NCBI GenBank assembly: GCA_023427545.1
Contig: JAEZBF010000149.1
Span: 1 to 8,154, forward strand
From: Pseudomonadota bacterium
GTDB taxonomy: Bacteria; Pseudomonadota; Alphaproteobacteria; Rhizobiales; Devosiaceae
Direction of reading: 5' to 3'
DNA: 8,154 bases
In this document: piece by piece, positions 1 to 7,053 of the stretch
Layout: the number at the start of each line of letters is the position of its first letter
Position numbering within the stretch: position 1 is the first letter of the stretch
The notes under the pieces: generated by a model
Told to the model about the DNA's origin: nothing
Databases searched by the model: none
What the model saw: only the letters and a program-made list of their open reading frames with translations
Program-made: the position numbers and the translations under genes

Positions 1-1
1 C

Positions 2-1687
2 ACCTTCACTGTCGGAAATGACGCGGCCGATGACCTCAACAACACGGGGACGGTTCTGATCGCGGGCGGGGCGACGCTGAACGTCAGCGGCAACATCAAT
101 GCCACCGGCGGGTCGATCACCAACAACGGCACGGTCTTCGATGACCTGTTCAACAGTGCGCCGTCGGTGATCACCAACAACGCCATCTGGAACGGCAACG
201 TCGCGACCAACACCGGCACGATCAACAACTTCGGCGTCTGGAACGGCAGCGTGCTCACCAATGCCGGATTGTGGAACGCGGCGACTTCAGCGCCCGGCGG
301 AGCGACCTCGTTGACGGGCAGCTTCAATGGCACCGGTGGCGTCATCAACATGCAGGATGCCGACACCCAGGACGTCTTCACCATTGGTGGAGCGATGTCG
401 GGTACCGGCACCATCATGGCCGACCTCGACCTGGCGGATGGCGGCGTCGGCGGACCGCGTCTCGGTGACCAGGTGGTTGTCGGCGGCGTCTACAGCGGCA
501 CCTACAACTTCGATTTCCGCAACCTCGGTCTGACGCAGAACCTGCAGCCGGATATCAAGGTGGCCGATCTCAATCAGGGCGTCGTCAACACCGGAACGTT
601 CACGGCAAGCAACCTGCCGAACGCGGGCCTGATTGCCTACCAGCTCGTCCAGGACGGGGCGAACGGCGACTGGGTGGTCCGCAGCGCCGGTAACCCGGCA
701 GCGCTTGGCGGCATCGCCGGCAACATCGCCATTGTGCAGTCGACCATCGGCGCCATTGTCAACCGCCCCTCGAGCCCCTTCGTCTCCGGCCTCGCCGCCG
801 ACGTCGAGCCCAACCACTGCGGCCCCGGCCCCTGGATGCGTGCGACCGGCGGCGGTGTGCGGGCGACCGGTACCACGACCGCCCCGCCGACCTTCGCCGC
901 GAGCGCTCAGGTCGACCTGGCCTATGCCGGCGTGCAGTTCGGCCTCGATCTCGCCTGCTTCAACGTCAAGGAGAGCGGCTTCGATGTCGCGGCGGGTGTG
1001 ATCGCAGGCGCCAATGCCGGCGTGTCGAGCCAACCGGTTCCGAACCTTGGCACGACCAATGCCAGCTTCAAGCAGGGCTTCGGCGGCGCCTATGCCACCG
1101 TTGCCAAGGGCGCGTTCTCGGCCGACGTGCAGGCGCGTGTCGATATCACCGACTTCACCTTCAACAACCCGGCCATCAACCTGGTCGACGCCAGGCTGAC
1201 GACTACCCGCTACACCCTGTCGGGCAGCGCCAGCTACGCCATCCCGGTCAAGGAGATGAACTTCGTGCCGACCGCCGGCTTCTCGGCGTCCCAGACGACG
1301 GGCACGGCGCTCCCCTTCACGAGCGGCCAGACCCTGACGCCCGATACCTCCAACAGCCTCGTGGGCTTCGTGGGTGCCACCCTGGCCAAGACCATCGTGC
1401 TGCCCGACGAGGTGTCGGCGGTCACTCCGTTCGGAACCGCGACGATCTACAACGACTTCGCGGCCAATCCGACGGCGACGTTCTTCGATCCTGCCACGAA
1501 CATCAGCCAGCAGGTGGTCTCCACCCACCTCGGCACGATCGGCGAGGTCAGCCTGGGCCTGAACTACGTCAAGATCCTCGAGGGTAATGGACCCAAGCAG
1601 ATCAACGCCACCGTCCGTGCCGACGCCCGCTTCAGCGATCGCGTCCTCGGTGCCGGCGTGACCGGCCAGCTACGTGCGCAGTTCTAA
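2..1687 (+). CDS. Autotransporter-type outer-membrane protein, C-terminal part (5' end outside window)
   Basis: The reading frame is open from the first bases of the window, so the start codon lies upstream; the GTG at 167 is an internal Val, not a start. 561 residues are visible. The first part is rich in Asn, Gly and Thr with short repeats (Trp-Asn-Gly units near 188 and 239), as expected for a beta-helical passenger. A segment with the pattern GDQVVVGGVYSGTYNF (about 464-511) resembles the end of many passengers. From about position 765 to the stop the protein alternates polar and hydrophobic residues like a 12-strand autotransporter barrel and ends LRAQF, a terminal Phe typical of Bam-recognised barrels. 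Two Cys fall in the barrel (near 818 and 956). By family knowledge the barrel sits in the outer membrane and the passenger is exported through it. Passenger function is unknown, and no protease catalytic motif is visible in this part. Family assignment is fairly sure; role is not. Confidence 0.82.
   Translation, partial: TFTVGNDAADDLNNTGTVLIAGGATLNVSGNINATGGSITNNGTVFDDLFNSAPSVITNNAIWNGNVATNTGTINNFGVWNGSVLTNAGLWNAATSAPGGATSLTGSFNGTGGVINMQDADTQDVFTIGGAMSGTGTIMADLDLADGGVGGPRLGDQVVVGGVYSGTYNFDFRNLGLTQNLQPDIKVADLNQGVVNTGTFTASNLPNAGLIAYQLVQDGANGDWVVRSAGNPAALGGIAGNIAIVQSTIGAIVNRPSSPFVSGLAADVEPNHCGPGPWMRATGGGVRATGTTTAPPTFAASAQVDLAYAGVQFGLDLACFNVKESGFDVAAGVIAGANAGVSSQPVPNLGTTNASFKQGFGGAYATVAKGAFSADVQARVDITDFTFNNPAINLVDARLTTTRYTLSGSASYAIPVKEMNFVPTAGFSASQTTGTALPFTSGQTLTPDTSNSLVGFVGATLAKTIVLPDEVSAVTPFGTATIYNDFAANPTATFFDPATNISQQVVSTHLGTIGEVSLGLNYVKILEGNGPKQINATVRADARFSDRVLGAGVTGQLRAQF
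188..292 (+). repeat. Trp-Asn-Gly repeat units in the autotransporter passenger
   Basis: Two adjacent units of about 17 residues (51 bases) share the pattern W-N-G-x-V-x-T-N-x-G, with Trp codons at 188 and 239; a third, shorter Leu-Trp-Asn ends the series at about 272. The preceding sequence (from about 80) has looser Asn-Asn-Gly-Thr units. Repeats of this kind normally stack as rungs of a right-handed beta-helix. The array may extend upstream, out of the window. Confidence 0.6.
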
Positions 1688-1720
1688 GCGCCCGGGCACG
1701 TCGCAGCGGAGTAACTCCTT

Positions 1721-2314
1721 GTGTTCACTGTGAACTTGCGCCGCATTTTTTTCCGCGCCACCACCCTCCTCCTGCTAGGTGCTGGCTGCATGGCGAGCAT
1801 AGCGACCGTCCGAGAAGCAACCGTGCAGGCGCAAGAGGCTGCGCCCGCCGCTCAACCTGCACCGGCACAAGGCGGCCCAATCCAGGTCGGTTCGACGGCT
1901 AACGACAATCCTCAACCTTGGACCGTCAACTGCACTAGCCAGGCTCAAACGGGCGAGCTGGTGTGCACGATGAGCCAGGTGCTCATTGCACAGGAGACGC
2001 AGCAACGGCTCGTTGGTGCTTCGGTGTTCCGACCGCAGCCCAGTGCCGCGGCCGTGATGCGCATCAGTCTGCCGCATGGCATTCAGCTGCAGAAGGGCGT
2101 GGATTACTGGGTGGACAACAATGCGCCTACGAACACGCCCATCGTCATCGCTGACCAGAACGGCAGCTACGCTGATCTTGAGCTGACGGCCAATCTGCTT
2201 GTTACGCTCCAGGGCGGCAGCTTTCTTCATCTGGGGGTAACCGCCGGGAGCAGCGAGCGTGTAGAGTTTACGCTATCACTCAAGGGCTTCACGGCCGCAT
2301 TCGCTAAGCTCTGA
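1721..2314 (+). CDS. Exported IalB-family (invasion-associated locus B) protein lacking the second Cys pair
   Basis: A 197-residue protein starting at GTG 1721, chosen because GGAG at 1708-1711 sits nine bases upstream; a second in-frame GTG at 1730 is less well placed. Residues 1-38 look like a signal peptide: Arg7-Arg8, a hydrophobic stretch around 11-30, then an Ala-rich region with plausible cleavage near VQA-QEA (35-40). A Pro/Ala/Gln linker follows. The IalB fold is recognised by W67-x-V-x-C71, C82, QQRLVGASV (94-102), the ISLPHG segment (115-120) followed by LQKGVDYWVD, then P140 with the NGSYAD segment, and the closing LSLKGFTAA (186-193). Family members usually carry C-x3-G-C-x-A at 144-151; here both Cys are replaced (A144, S149). 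The protein probably acts in the periplasm or envelope; biochemical function is not established for most of the family. It lies 33 bases after the autotransporter with no clear terminator between, so the two may be co-transcribed. Confidence 0.82.
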   Translation: MFTVNLRRIFFRATTLLLLGAGCMASIATVREATVQAQEAAPAAQPAPAQGGPIQVGSTANDNPQPWTVNCTSQAQTGELVCTMSQVLIAQETQQRLVGASVFRPQPSAAAVMRISLPHGIQLQKGVDYWVDNNAPTNTPIVIADQNGSYADLELTANLLVTLQGGSFLHLGVTAGSSERVEFTLSLKGFTAAFAKL

Positions 2315-2731
2315 CTTGTTTCTTGCCCAATTAGCGAGTATCGGCCCTGAGATCTGGCATCTACTGTGCCAGTAGCTGTCGTGGAGACGCGCTGCTGGAA
2401 CGGCAGGAACCCGCAGGCGCGCAGCTCGACTTACAGTGCCGATTGTAGGATGTTCCCAACCGGTGTAGGCGGGGTCGGCAACAGTCTTGGCTGAAGACAC
2501 CTTCGTGACCTGCTGAGACTGTCTTACTAGGACAGAGCTTACGATTTTCTATTGAAGCATCAGCAAGGCAGCAGAATTTCCCGCGGAAGGGGGCATCTTC
2601 TTACTGCTCGGCCACGTCAAGGACGAGGCAACAGCACGGCAACCGGATTGGCGTCCAACCACGGTGCACAACGACGGTGCCAAAAATTTGGAAAGCTGTC
2701 CACCATGTCCCGCTCACCGCCTCACCGGTGG
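2315..2731. other. 417-base convergent intergenic region, no recognisable gene
   Basis: This stretch separates two genes that converge, the IalB-like gene (+) and lexA (-). Short open frames exist on both strands, but none has a good ribosome binding site or a product I recognise. It holds small inverted repeats: 2356-2380 (described separately), GTCTT/AAGAC at 2484-2488 and 2494-2498, and CTGTC/GACAG at 2519-2523 and 2531-2535. None is followed directly by a T-run, so no classical terminator is clear for either gene. It could be a decayed gene or insertion, but I see no coding remnant that proves it. Confidence 0.5.
2356..2380. other. Hairpin downstream of the IalB-like gene, possible terminator
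   Basis: CTACTG (2361-2366) pairs with CAGTAG (2370-2375) around a 3-base loop. After one mismatch the pairing continues with 2356-2359 against 2377-2380, including one G-T wobble. It begins 42 bases after the stop codon of the IalB-like gene. No T-tract follows on either strand, so it may be a factor-dependent or bidirectional end signal, or simply chance. Confidence 0.3.
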
Positions 2732-3448
2732 CTAGTACTTCCGCAATAATCCTATCACGCGGCCCTGCACCTTCACACGGTTTGGTGGGAAGATGCGGGT
2801 CTCGTAAGCGGGATTGGCGGCCTCCAGGGCGACGGCATTGCCGCGTTTGCGCAGGCGCTTCAGGGTTGCTTCCTCATCGTCCACAAGGGCGACGATGATT
2901 TCGCCGGTTTGCGCCGTGTCTTGCTTATGAATTAAGACTGTATCGCCATCCAGGATGCCTGCTTCGATCATGGAATCGCCACGCACTTCGAGTGCGAAGT
3001 GCTCGCCGCCGATCAGCATCTCGGGCGGGACATTGATGGTGTGGCTATGGCTCTGGATGGCTTCGATTGGTGTACCCGCGGCAATCCGACCCATGACCGG
3101 GATGGCTACCGGCCCCCGGGTATCGCGGTCGGCAGCGCCGGGCTTTGGCGGCATGGTTGCAACCTTACCGAGCGTGCCCTCAATGACGTTGGGCTCGAAG
3201 CGCGCCTTGCGCCCGCCGAGCGAGGGGTTCATCGAATCAGGAAGCCGGACGACTTCCAAGGCGCGGGCACGATTGGGCAGGCGGCGGATGAAGCCACGCT
3301 CTTCTAGAGCGGTGATCAGCCGATGAATTCCGGACTTGCTCTTGAGGTCGAGCGCATCCTTCATTTCGTCGAAGGAAGGGGGGATGCCTGCCTCCTTCAT
3401 CCGCTCATGGATGAACAGCAGCAGTTCGTGTTGCTTGCGCGTGAGCAT
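2732..3448 (-). CDS. lexA: LexA repressor (SOS response regulator, self-cleaving)
   Basis: A 238-residue LexA of alphaproteobacterial type. Residues 1-68 form the winged-helix DNA-binding domain, with the PSFDEMKDALDLKSKSGIHR segment (24-43) and the following ERGFIRRLPNRARALEV. A linker of about 40 residues leads to the S24-type peptidase domain. The self-cleavage site is Ala124-Gly125 (IAAGTP), the nucleophile Ser159 (RGDSM) and the general base Lys197 (TLKRL), so all catalytic parts are present. By family knowledge, RecA on single-stranded DNA triggers cleavage and releases SOS genes. ATG 3448 is chosen because AGAGGG (complement of 3454-3459) lies five bases upstream and the N-terminus MLTRKQ matches the family. 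The gene follows moeA by 97 bases and has its own promoter and two SOS boxes, so autorepression is expected; read-through from the trp-moa genes is possible because no strong terminator is visible before it. Confidence 0.97.
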   Translation of the reverse strand: MLTRKQHELLLFIHERMKEAGIPPSFDEMKDALDLKSKSGIHRLITALEERGFIRRLPNRARALEVVRLPDSMNPSLGGRKARFEPNVIEGTLGKVATMPPKPGAADRDTRGPVAIPVMGRIAAGTPIEAIQSHSHTINVPPEMLIGGEHFALEVRGDSMIEAGILDGDTVLIHKQDTAQTGEIIVALVDDEEATLKRLRKRGNAVALEAANPAYETRIFPPNRVKVQGRVIGLLRKY

Positions 3449-3470
3449 GGCCGCCCTCTCTGCAGATTCG

Positions 3471-3485
3471 GAACAAAGACTGAAC
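3471..3485 (-). promoter_or_regulatory. SOS box 1 (LexA operator), GTTC-N7-GTTC
   Basis: Read on the lexA strand this is GTTCAGTCTTTGTTC, a perfect match to the alphaproteobacterial LexA operator of two GTTC half-sites seven bases apart. It lies 22 bases before the lexA ATG and just downstream of the predicted -10 element, covering the expected transcription start (about 3480). LexA bound here should block initiation. Confidence 0.9.
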
Positions 3486-3486
3486 G

Positions 3487-3515
3487 CTTATATGTGTTCC
3501 AGTTATGTTCTGCAA
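3487..3515 (-). promoter_or_regulatory. Predicted sigma70-type promoter of lexA
   Basis: On the lexA strand TTGCAG (complement of 3510-3515) and TATAAG (complement of 3487-3492) are separated by exactly 17 bases, giving a good -35/-10 pair; the -10 matches the consensus in five of six positions. Transcription should start near 3480, leaving a leader of about 30 bases. Both SOS boxes overlap or adjoin this promoter, which fits LexA control. It is predicted from sequence only. Confidence 0.65.
3496..3510 (+). promoter_or_regulatory. SOS box 2 (LexA operator), opposite orientation
   Basis: Read on the plus strand this is GTTCCAGTTATGTTC, again two GTTC half-sites with seven bases between. It lies in the spacer of the predicted lexA promoter and touches the -35 hexamer. 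It points opposite to SOS box 1, with ten bases between the two boxes. Since the operator is a direct repeat, orientation is meaningful, and two dimers could sit side by side on the promoter. Confidence 0.85.
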
Positions 3516-3545
3516 GCGGGGGGGAATAATCCGTTTACGGGTATG

Positions 3546-4748
3546 TTAGGTGGGGAGCGGAATGACCTCAATCATCTCGCCGATCGACCCGCCGGGGTGG
3601 TCCTCCGGTTGGACGATCAACACATCCGCGCGCGCCAGCGATGCGGTATGGGCGCTGTCGGTTTCGCTGCTCGGAGTGACTTCAAGATAGCCAAGCTCAT
3701 TGCGGCCGAGACAGCCACGCTGGAAGTGCCGGCGGGGTCCGTTCGCCGACAGGTTGGCGGCAAGGGGGACCGAGTGCCGGTCCCTGAAGGGATACGGGTC
3801 GCCAGCCATGTGCCGAAGGGCTGGCAGCAGCAGCACCGTTGCCGTGACCATTGCGGAGACGGGATTGCCGGGTAAGCCGAAAACAAGCGTGCGCCCGCGA
3901 ACGCCGAACATCAGCGGCTTGCCTGGGCGCATCGCGATCTTCCAGAACTGCAGGTCGACGCCCAGATCGATCAGCACCTCGCGAACGTGGTCGCGCTCGC
4001 CCACGCTGGCACCGCCCGTGGTGACGATGACCTCGATCCCGGAGTCGAAGGCAGCGAGCAGGGCCGCATCCAGCTCCCCAGGGTCATCGGGTACGATTCC
4101 GAGGTCCCGGATTTCGCCTGCCAGCGGCGCCAGCATGGGCGTGAGGCCATAGCTGTTGCTGGCGACGATCTGGTCAGGGCCGAGCGTGCTGCCCAGGGGC
4201 ACCAGTTCGTCACCGGTGGCGAGGAGCGCAATCGATGGCAGCGTGGTGACGCTGAGCCGCGGGCGATTAGCGGCGGCGGCAAGCGCCAGGGCGGCCGGAG
4301 TCAACCGGGTGCCCACGGGCAACAGCATCTCTCCCTCACCGAAGTCGCCGCCGCGCCGGCGGATGCTCTGCCATGGCCTGACAGCCTTTTCGAAGCTGAC
4401 CATGGCGCCCCGCGCGGTCGCCTCCTCCTGCATGATAACGGCGTCAGAGCCGATGGGCAGCGGCGCTCCGGTGAAAATGCGGACGCACTGGCCGCGCTCC
4501 ATCATCCCGATGAAACGCTGCCCCGCCTGGGCCGTGCCGGCGAGGCGCAAGGGACGGCCGGGGAATACGTCGTCGGCGCGCACCGCGTAGCCATCCATCG
4601 CGCTGGAATCGAACGGTGGCTGGCTATGTGCTGCGGTTAGCGGCGCGGCAAGGATGCGGCCATGCGCGTTGGCCAGCGGGACGGTTTCGGCCCCCGGCTG
4701 CGGGACGGCCGCGAGAATGCGCTCCAGCGCTTCGTCGACCGAGATCAT
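3546..4748 (-). CDS. moeA: Molybdopterin molybdenumtransferase MoeA
   Basis: 400 residues, the normal length for MoeA. In molybdenum cofactor synthesis it uses molybdate to replace the AMP of adenylylated molybdopterin, giving Moco in the cytoplasm. Motifs in order: SAMDGYAV (49-56), FTGAPLP (92-98), TGDEL (178-182), the MoCF-domain TTGGASVGERD (243-253) with the conserved acidic residue D253, MRPGKPL (273-279) and GLPGNPVS (291-298). The C-terminal domain (about 325-400) has the short beta-rich form. Its ATG overlaps the moaC stop as ATGA, so translation is probably coupled. MoaC is the only other Moco protein in the window; MoaA, MoaD, MoaE and MogA must be encoded elsewhere. No missing key residue is seen. 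Confidence 0.96.
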   Translation of the reverse strand: MISVDEALERILAAVPQPGAETVPLANAHGRILAAPLTAAHSQPPFDSSAMDGYAVRADDVFPGRPLRLAGTAQAGQRFIGMMERGQCVRIFTGAPLPIGSDAVIMQEEATARGAMVSFEKAVRPWQSIRRRGGDFGEGEMLLPVGTRLTPAALALAAAANRPRLSVTTLPSIALLATGDELVPLGSTLGPDQIVASNSYGLTPMLAPLAGEIRDLGIVPDDPGELDAALLAAFDSGIEVIVTTGGASVGERDHVREVLIDLGVDLQFWKIAMRPGKPLMFGVRGRTLVFGLPGNPVSAMVTATVLLLPALRHMAGDPYPFRDRHSVPLAANLSANGPRRHFQRGCLGRNELGYLEVTPSSETDSAHTASLARADVLIVQPEDHPGGSIGEMIEVIPLPT

Positions 4749-5233
4749 GCAGGCGGCTCGCGCCTGTAGTCGCCGGATTTTCCGCCGGTCTTTTCAACCA
4801 GCTCAAGGCCGGTGATGCTCATGCCGCGATCGATCGCCTTGGCCATGTCGTAGAGCGTCAGCGCGGTGACTGAGGCCGCGGTGAGGGCCTCCATTTCGAC
4901 GCCCGTGGGACCTGTCGTTTCCGCGCTCGTCATAACCAGCAGCCCGCTGCCTTCGGGAAGCGGAGTGATGTCGACGCTCACGCTGCTGAGCGCGAGGGGA
5001 TGGCAGAGCGGGATCAGCTCCGAGGTCTTCTTTGCGGCCATGATGCCGGCGACCCGCGCAACCGCGAGAGCATCGCCTTTCTTGAGCTCGCCGCCGAGGA
5101 TTGCCGCGACGGTCTCAGGCTCAGCTTCGAGGAGAGCGCGTGCGACAGCGCGGCGGCGCGTAGGGCTCTTTTCGCCGACGTCAACAATGTGCGCCTCGCC
5201 CTTGATATTTAGATGGGTGAGGCTGCGCGCCAT
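4745..5233 (-). CDS. moaC: Cyclic pyranopterin monophosphate synthase MoaC
   Basis: 162 residues, one longer than the E. coli enzyme, and aligning with it nearly throughout. MoaC converts the 3',8-cyclo-GTP made by MoaA into cyclic pyranopterin monophosphate. The expected active-site residues are present with an offset of one: K52 (KKGD), H78 (PLCHPL), E113 and E115 (GVEMEALT), D129 (LYDM) and K132. The ending TGGKSGDYRR is also typical. Its ATG shares one base with the trpC stop (TGATG), and its own stop overlaps moeA (ATGA). That places a Moco gene inside a tryptophan transcription unit, an arrangement I recall as common in alphaproteobacteria. Confidence 0.97.
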   Translation of the reverse strand: MARSLTHLNIKGEAHIVDVGEKSPTRRRAVARALLEAEPETVAAILGGELKKGDALAVARVAGIMAAKKTSELIPLCHPLALSSVSVDITPLPEGSGLLVMTSAETTGPTGVEMEALTAASVTALTLYDMAKAIDRGMSITGLELVEKTGGKSGDYRREPPA

Positions 5234-6042
5234 CAGGGCCGAGCCCGTTCACCACAGAGTAATATCTGGGTTGCCTTGGTGACATCCGCCTGACGCATCA
5301 GGCTCTCGCCCACGAGGAAGGTTCCGATGCCAACATCCCTGCAAAGCCGGCGCACGTCGGCATGGCTGTTTATGCCGCTCTCCGCAACCACGTGGACGCC
5401 GCTCGGGATGGCGCCAGCGAGATCGATTGAGGTCTGCAGCGTTGTTTCAAAGGTGCGCAGGTTACGATTGTTGATGCCGATGAGTTCGGCATTGAGCGCA
5501 AGCGCACGGTCAAGTTCCACCTGATCGTGAACTTCCACTAGCGCATCCATGCGCCATTCGGCAGCTGCATCGAGCAGGTAGCGGGCCACGTCATCTGTAA
5601 CGGCGGCGAGGATGATGAGGATGCAATCGGCTCCTAGCGCCCGGCTCTCGGCGACCTGGTACGTCTCGAAAAGGAAGTCCTTGCGCAATACGGGGAGCGA
5701 GGTCGCTGCCCGCGCTTCGATCAGATAATTCGCTGCCCCCTGAAAGCTGGGCCGGTCAGTTAGCACGGAAAGGCAGGCGGCTCCGCCGAACTCATACTGG
5801 CGGGCAATGGTCGCAGGATCGAAATTCGGCCGGATCAGGCCTTTGGATGGACTGGCCTTCTTGACCTCGGCAATGAGGGCGAACTCTCCCGTCGAGCGCT
5901 TATTCCGCAACGCCGATAGGAAGGGACGTACGGGCGGCGCATCGTGTGCTTCGGCGACCACGTCGTCCCAGGGACGCATGGTCTTGGCGGCGGCGATCTC
6001 CTCGCGTTTGTAAGTCTCGATACGGCGCAAAATGTCCGACAT
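5233..6042 (-). CDS. trpC: Indole-3-glycerol phosphate synthase TrpC
   Basis: 269 residues, monofunctional (no fused TrpF domain). It closes the indole ring of carboxyphenylamino-deoxyribulose phosphate, releasing CO2 and water. The TIM-barrel catalytic residues are visible: E59 and K61 in AEVKKASPSKG, K121 in RKDF, E170 in LVEVH, N191 in INNRN, and E221-S222 in VAESG. The phosphate-binding end VGESLM is at 244-249. The ATG directly follows the trpD stop (TGAATG) and the stop overlaps moaC by one base, so expression is probably coupled on both sides. The N-terminus MSDILRRIETYKREEI is typical, supporting this start. Confidence 0.97.
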   Translation of the reverse strand: MSDILRRIETYKREEIAAAKTMRPWDDVVAEAHDAPPVRPFLSALRNKRSTGEFALIAEVKKASPSKGLIRPNFDPATIARQYEFGGAACLSVLTDRPSFQGAANYLIEARAATSLPVLRKDFLFETYQVAESRALGADCILIILAAVTDDVARYLLDAAAEWRMDALVEVHDQVELDRALALNAELIGINNRNLRTFETTLQTSIDLAGAIPSGVHVVAESGINSHADVRRLCRDVGIGTFLVGESLMRQADVTKATQILLCGERARP

Positions 6043-7053
6043 TCAGCCGTTGCTCGCGGCAATCAGCTTGTTGAGTGTCGCCTTGGCCATGCCGGAATCT
6101 AGCTGCCGCTCGGCGATTTGTACGCCGGCCTTCAGGTTCGGTGCCTTGTCCACCACGACGAAAGCGGCAGCAGAATTGAGCAGAACGATATCTCGGTAGG
6201 GGTTACGCTCGCCATCGAGGATCGCGCGCATGGCGGCGGCATTGTGAGCGGGATCCCCGCCGCGTAGCGCCTCGGGACGGCTGCGCTCCAGCCCTGCGTC
6301 CTCGGGCTTGACCTCGAAGCTTGTCAGGTTGCCTTCCTTGATTTGCGCCACCAGCGAGGGCCCTGTAGTTGTAATCTCGTCGAGGCCATCGCTCCCATGG
6401 ACAACCCAGGCAGAGACCGCACGGTTGGCCAGGAGCGCCGCAGCAACTGGTTCCACCCATTCCGGGGCGAAGACGCCCATCATGTAGTGGCGAACTCCGG
6501 AGGGATTTGACTGCGGGCCCAATAGGTTAAACATCGTGCGCGTGCCTAGCTCCTGCCTGGCCGGGCCGACGTGCTTCATGGCCGGATGATGGGCCGGGGC
6601 GAACATGAAGCCGATGTTGGCTTCTTTTATGCAGCGCGAAATCTGTTGCGGATTCAAATCGATACGGACGCCGAGAGCCTGCAATACCTCTGCAGCACCC
6701 GACTTCGACGACAGTGCGCGGTTGCCGTGCTTGGCGACAGGTATACCGGCGGAGGCGACGACGAGGGCGGCGGCGGTCGAGATGTTGAGGGTGCCGCTGT
6801 GGTCCCCGCCGGTGCCGACGATGTCGATCGCGCCTTCGGGGGCGACGACCTTGACCATCATTTCGCGCATTATGGAAACGGCGGCGGCGATCTCGCCGAC
6901 AGTCTCGCCCTTGACGCGCATGCCCATTAGGAAGGCGCCAATCTGGCTGGGCGTCGCCTCGCCGGACATGATGGCCTTCATCACGCTGCGCATTTCCTCG
7001 CCGGTGAGGTTCTGGCGCGAGCCGATCTTGTGGAGCGCTTCCTTGATCTCCAT
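6043..7053 (-). CDS. trpD: Anthranilate phosphoribosyltransferase TrpD
   Basis: 336 residues, usual length for a stand-alone TrpD. It joins anthranilate to phosphoribosyl pyrophosphate, giving phosphoribosyl-anthranilate. The N-terminal helical domain (about 1-70) precedes the nucleoside phosphoribosyltransferase class III domain. PRPP and Mg motifs are intact: GTGGD (80-84), NISTA (90-94), KHGNR (108-112), SSKSGAAEVL (115-124) and DGLDE (222-226). The anthranilate channel shows FAPAHHPAMK (151-160) and the LGTRTMFNLLGP segment (169-180). The ATG overlaps the trpG stop by one base (TGATG). TrpG and TrpD are separate proteins here, unlike the fused form in enterobacteria. Confidence 0.97.
   Translation of the reverse strand: MEIKEALHKIGSRQNLTGEEMRSVMKAIMSGEATPSQIGAFLMGMRVKGETVGEIAAAVSIMREMMVKVVAPEGAIDIVGTGGDHSGTLNISTAAALVVASAGIPVAKHGNRALSSKSGAAEVLQALGVRIDLNPQQISRCIKEANIGFMFAPAHHPAMKHVGPARQELGTRTMFNLLGPQSNPSGVRHYMMGVFAPEWVEPVAAALLANRAVSAWVVHGSDGLDEITTTGPSLVAQIKEGNLTSFEVKPEDAGLERSRPEALRGGDPAHNAAAMRAILDGERNPYRDIVLLNSAAAFVVVDKAPNLKAGVQIAERQLDSGMAKATLNKLIAASNG

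Noticed and set aside
167..169. GTG as start of the autotransporter gene
   Set aside because: The frame stays open upstream to the window edge with the same Asn/Gly-rich composition, and no ribosome binding site is seen before it.
287..1528. Long open frame (413 codons) on the minus strand across the autotransporter gene
   Set aside because: Its product is a low-complexity Arg/Gly/Ala/Val/Asp mixture with no recognisable family, as expected from the complement of a GC-rich coding sequence; the plus-strand frame has clear protein features.
1772..1792. Lipoprotein signal (LLLLGAGC) in the IalB-like protein
   Set aside because: The residue three before Cys23 is Gly rather than Leu, so the lipobox is poor; an ordinary signal peptidase I site after an Ala-rich stretch fits better, though a lipoprotein is not excluded.
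2398..2410. Third SOS-like site, GAAC...GAAC
   Set aside because: The half-sites are five bases apart rather than seven, and it lies between convergent genes with no promoter nearby.
2519..2535. CTGTC/GACAG hairpin as a rho-independent terminator
   Set aside because: The stem is only five bases and the nearest T-rich run (TTTTCT) starts about ten bases beyond it.
3987..4640. Plus-strand open frame of 217 codons opposite moeA
   Set aside because: It is the antisense of a fully conserved moeA and has no recognisable domain.
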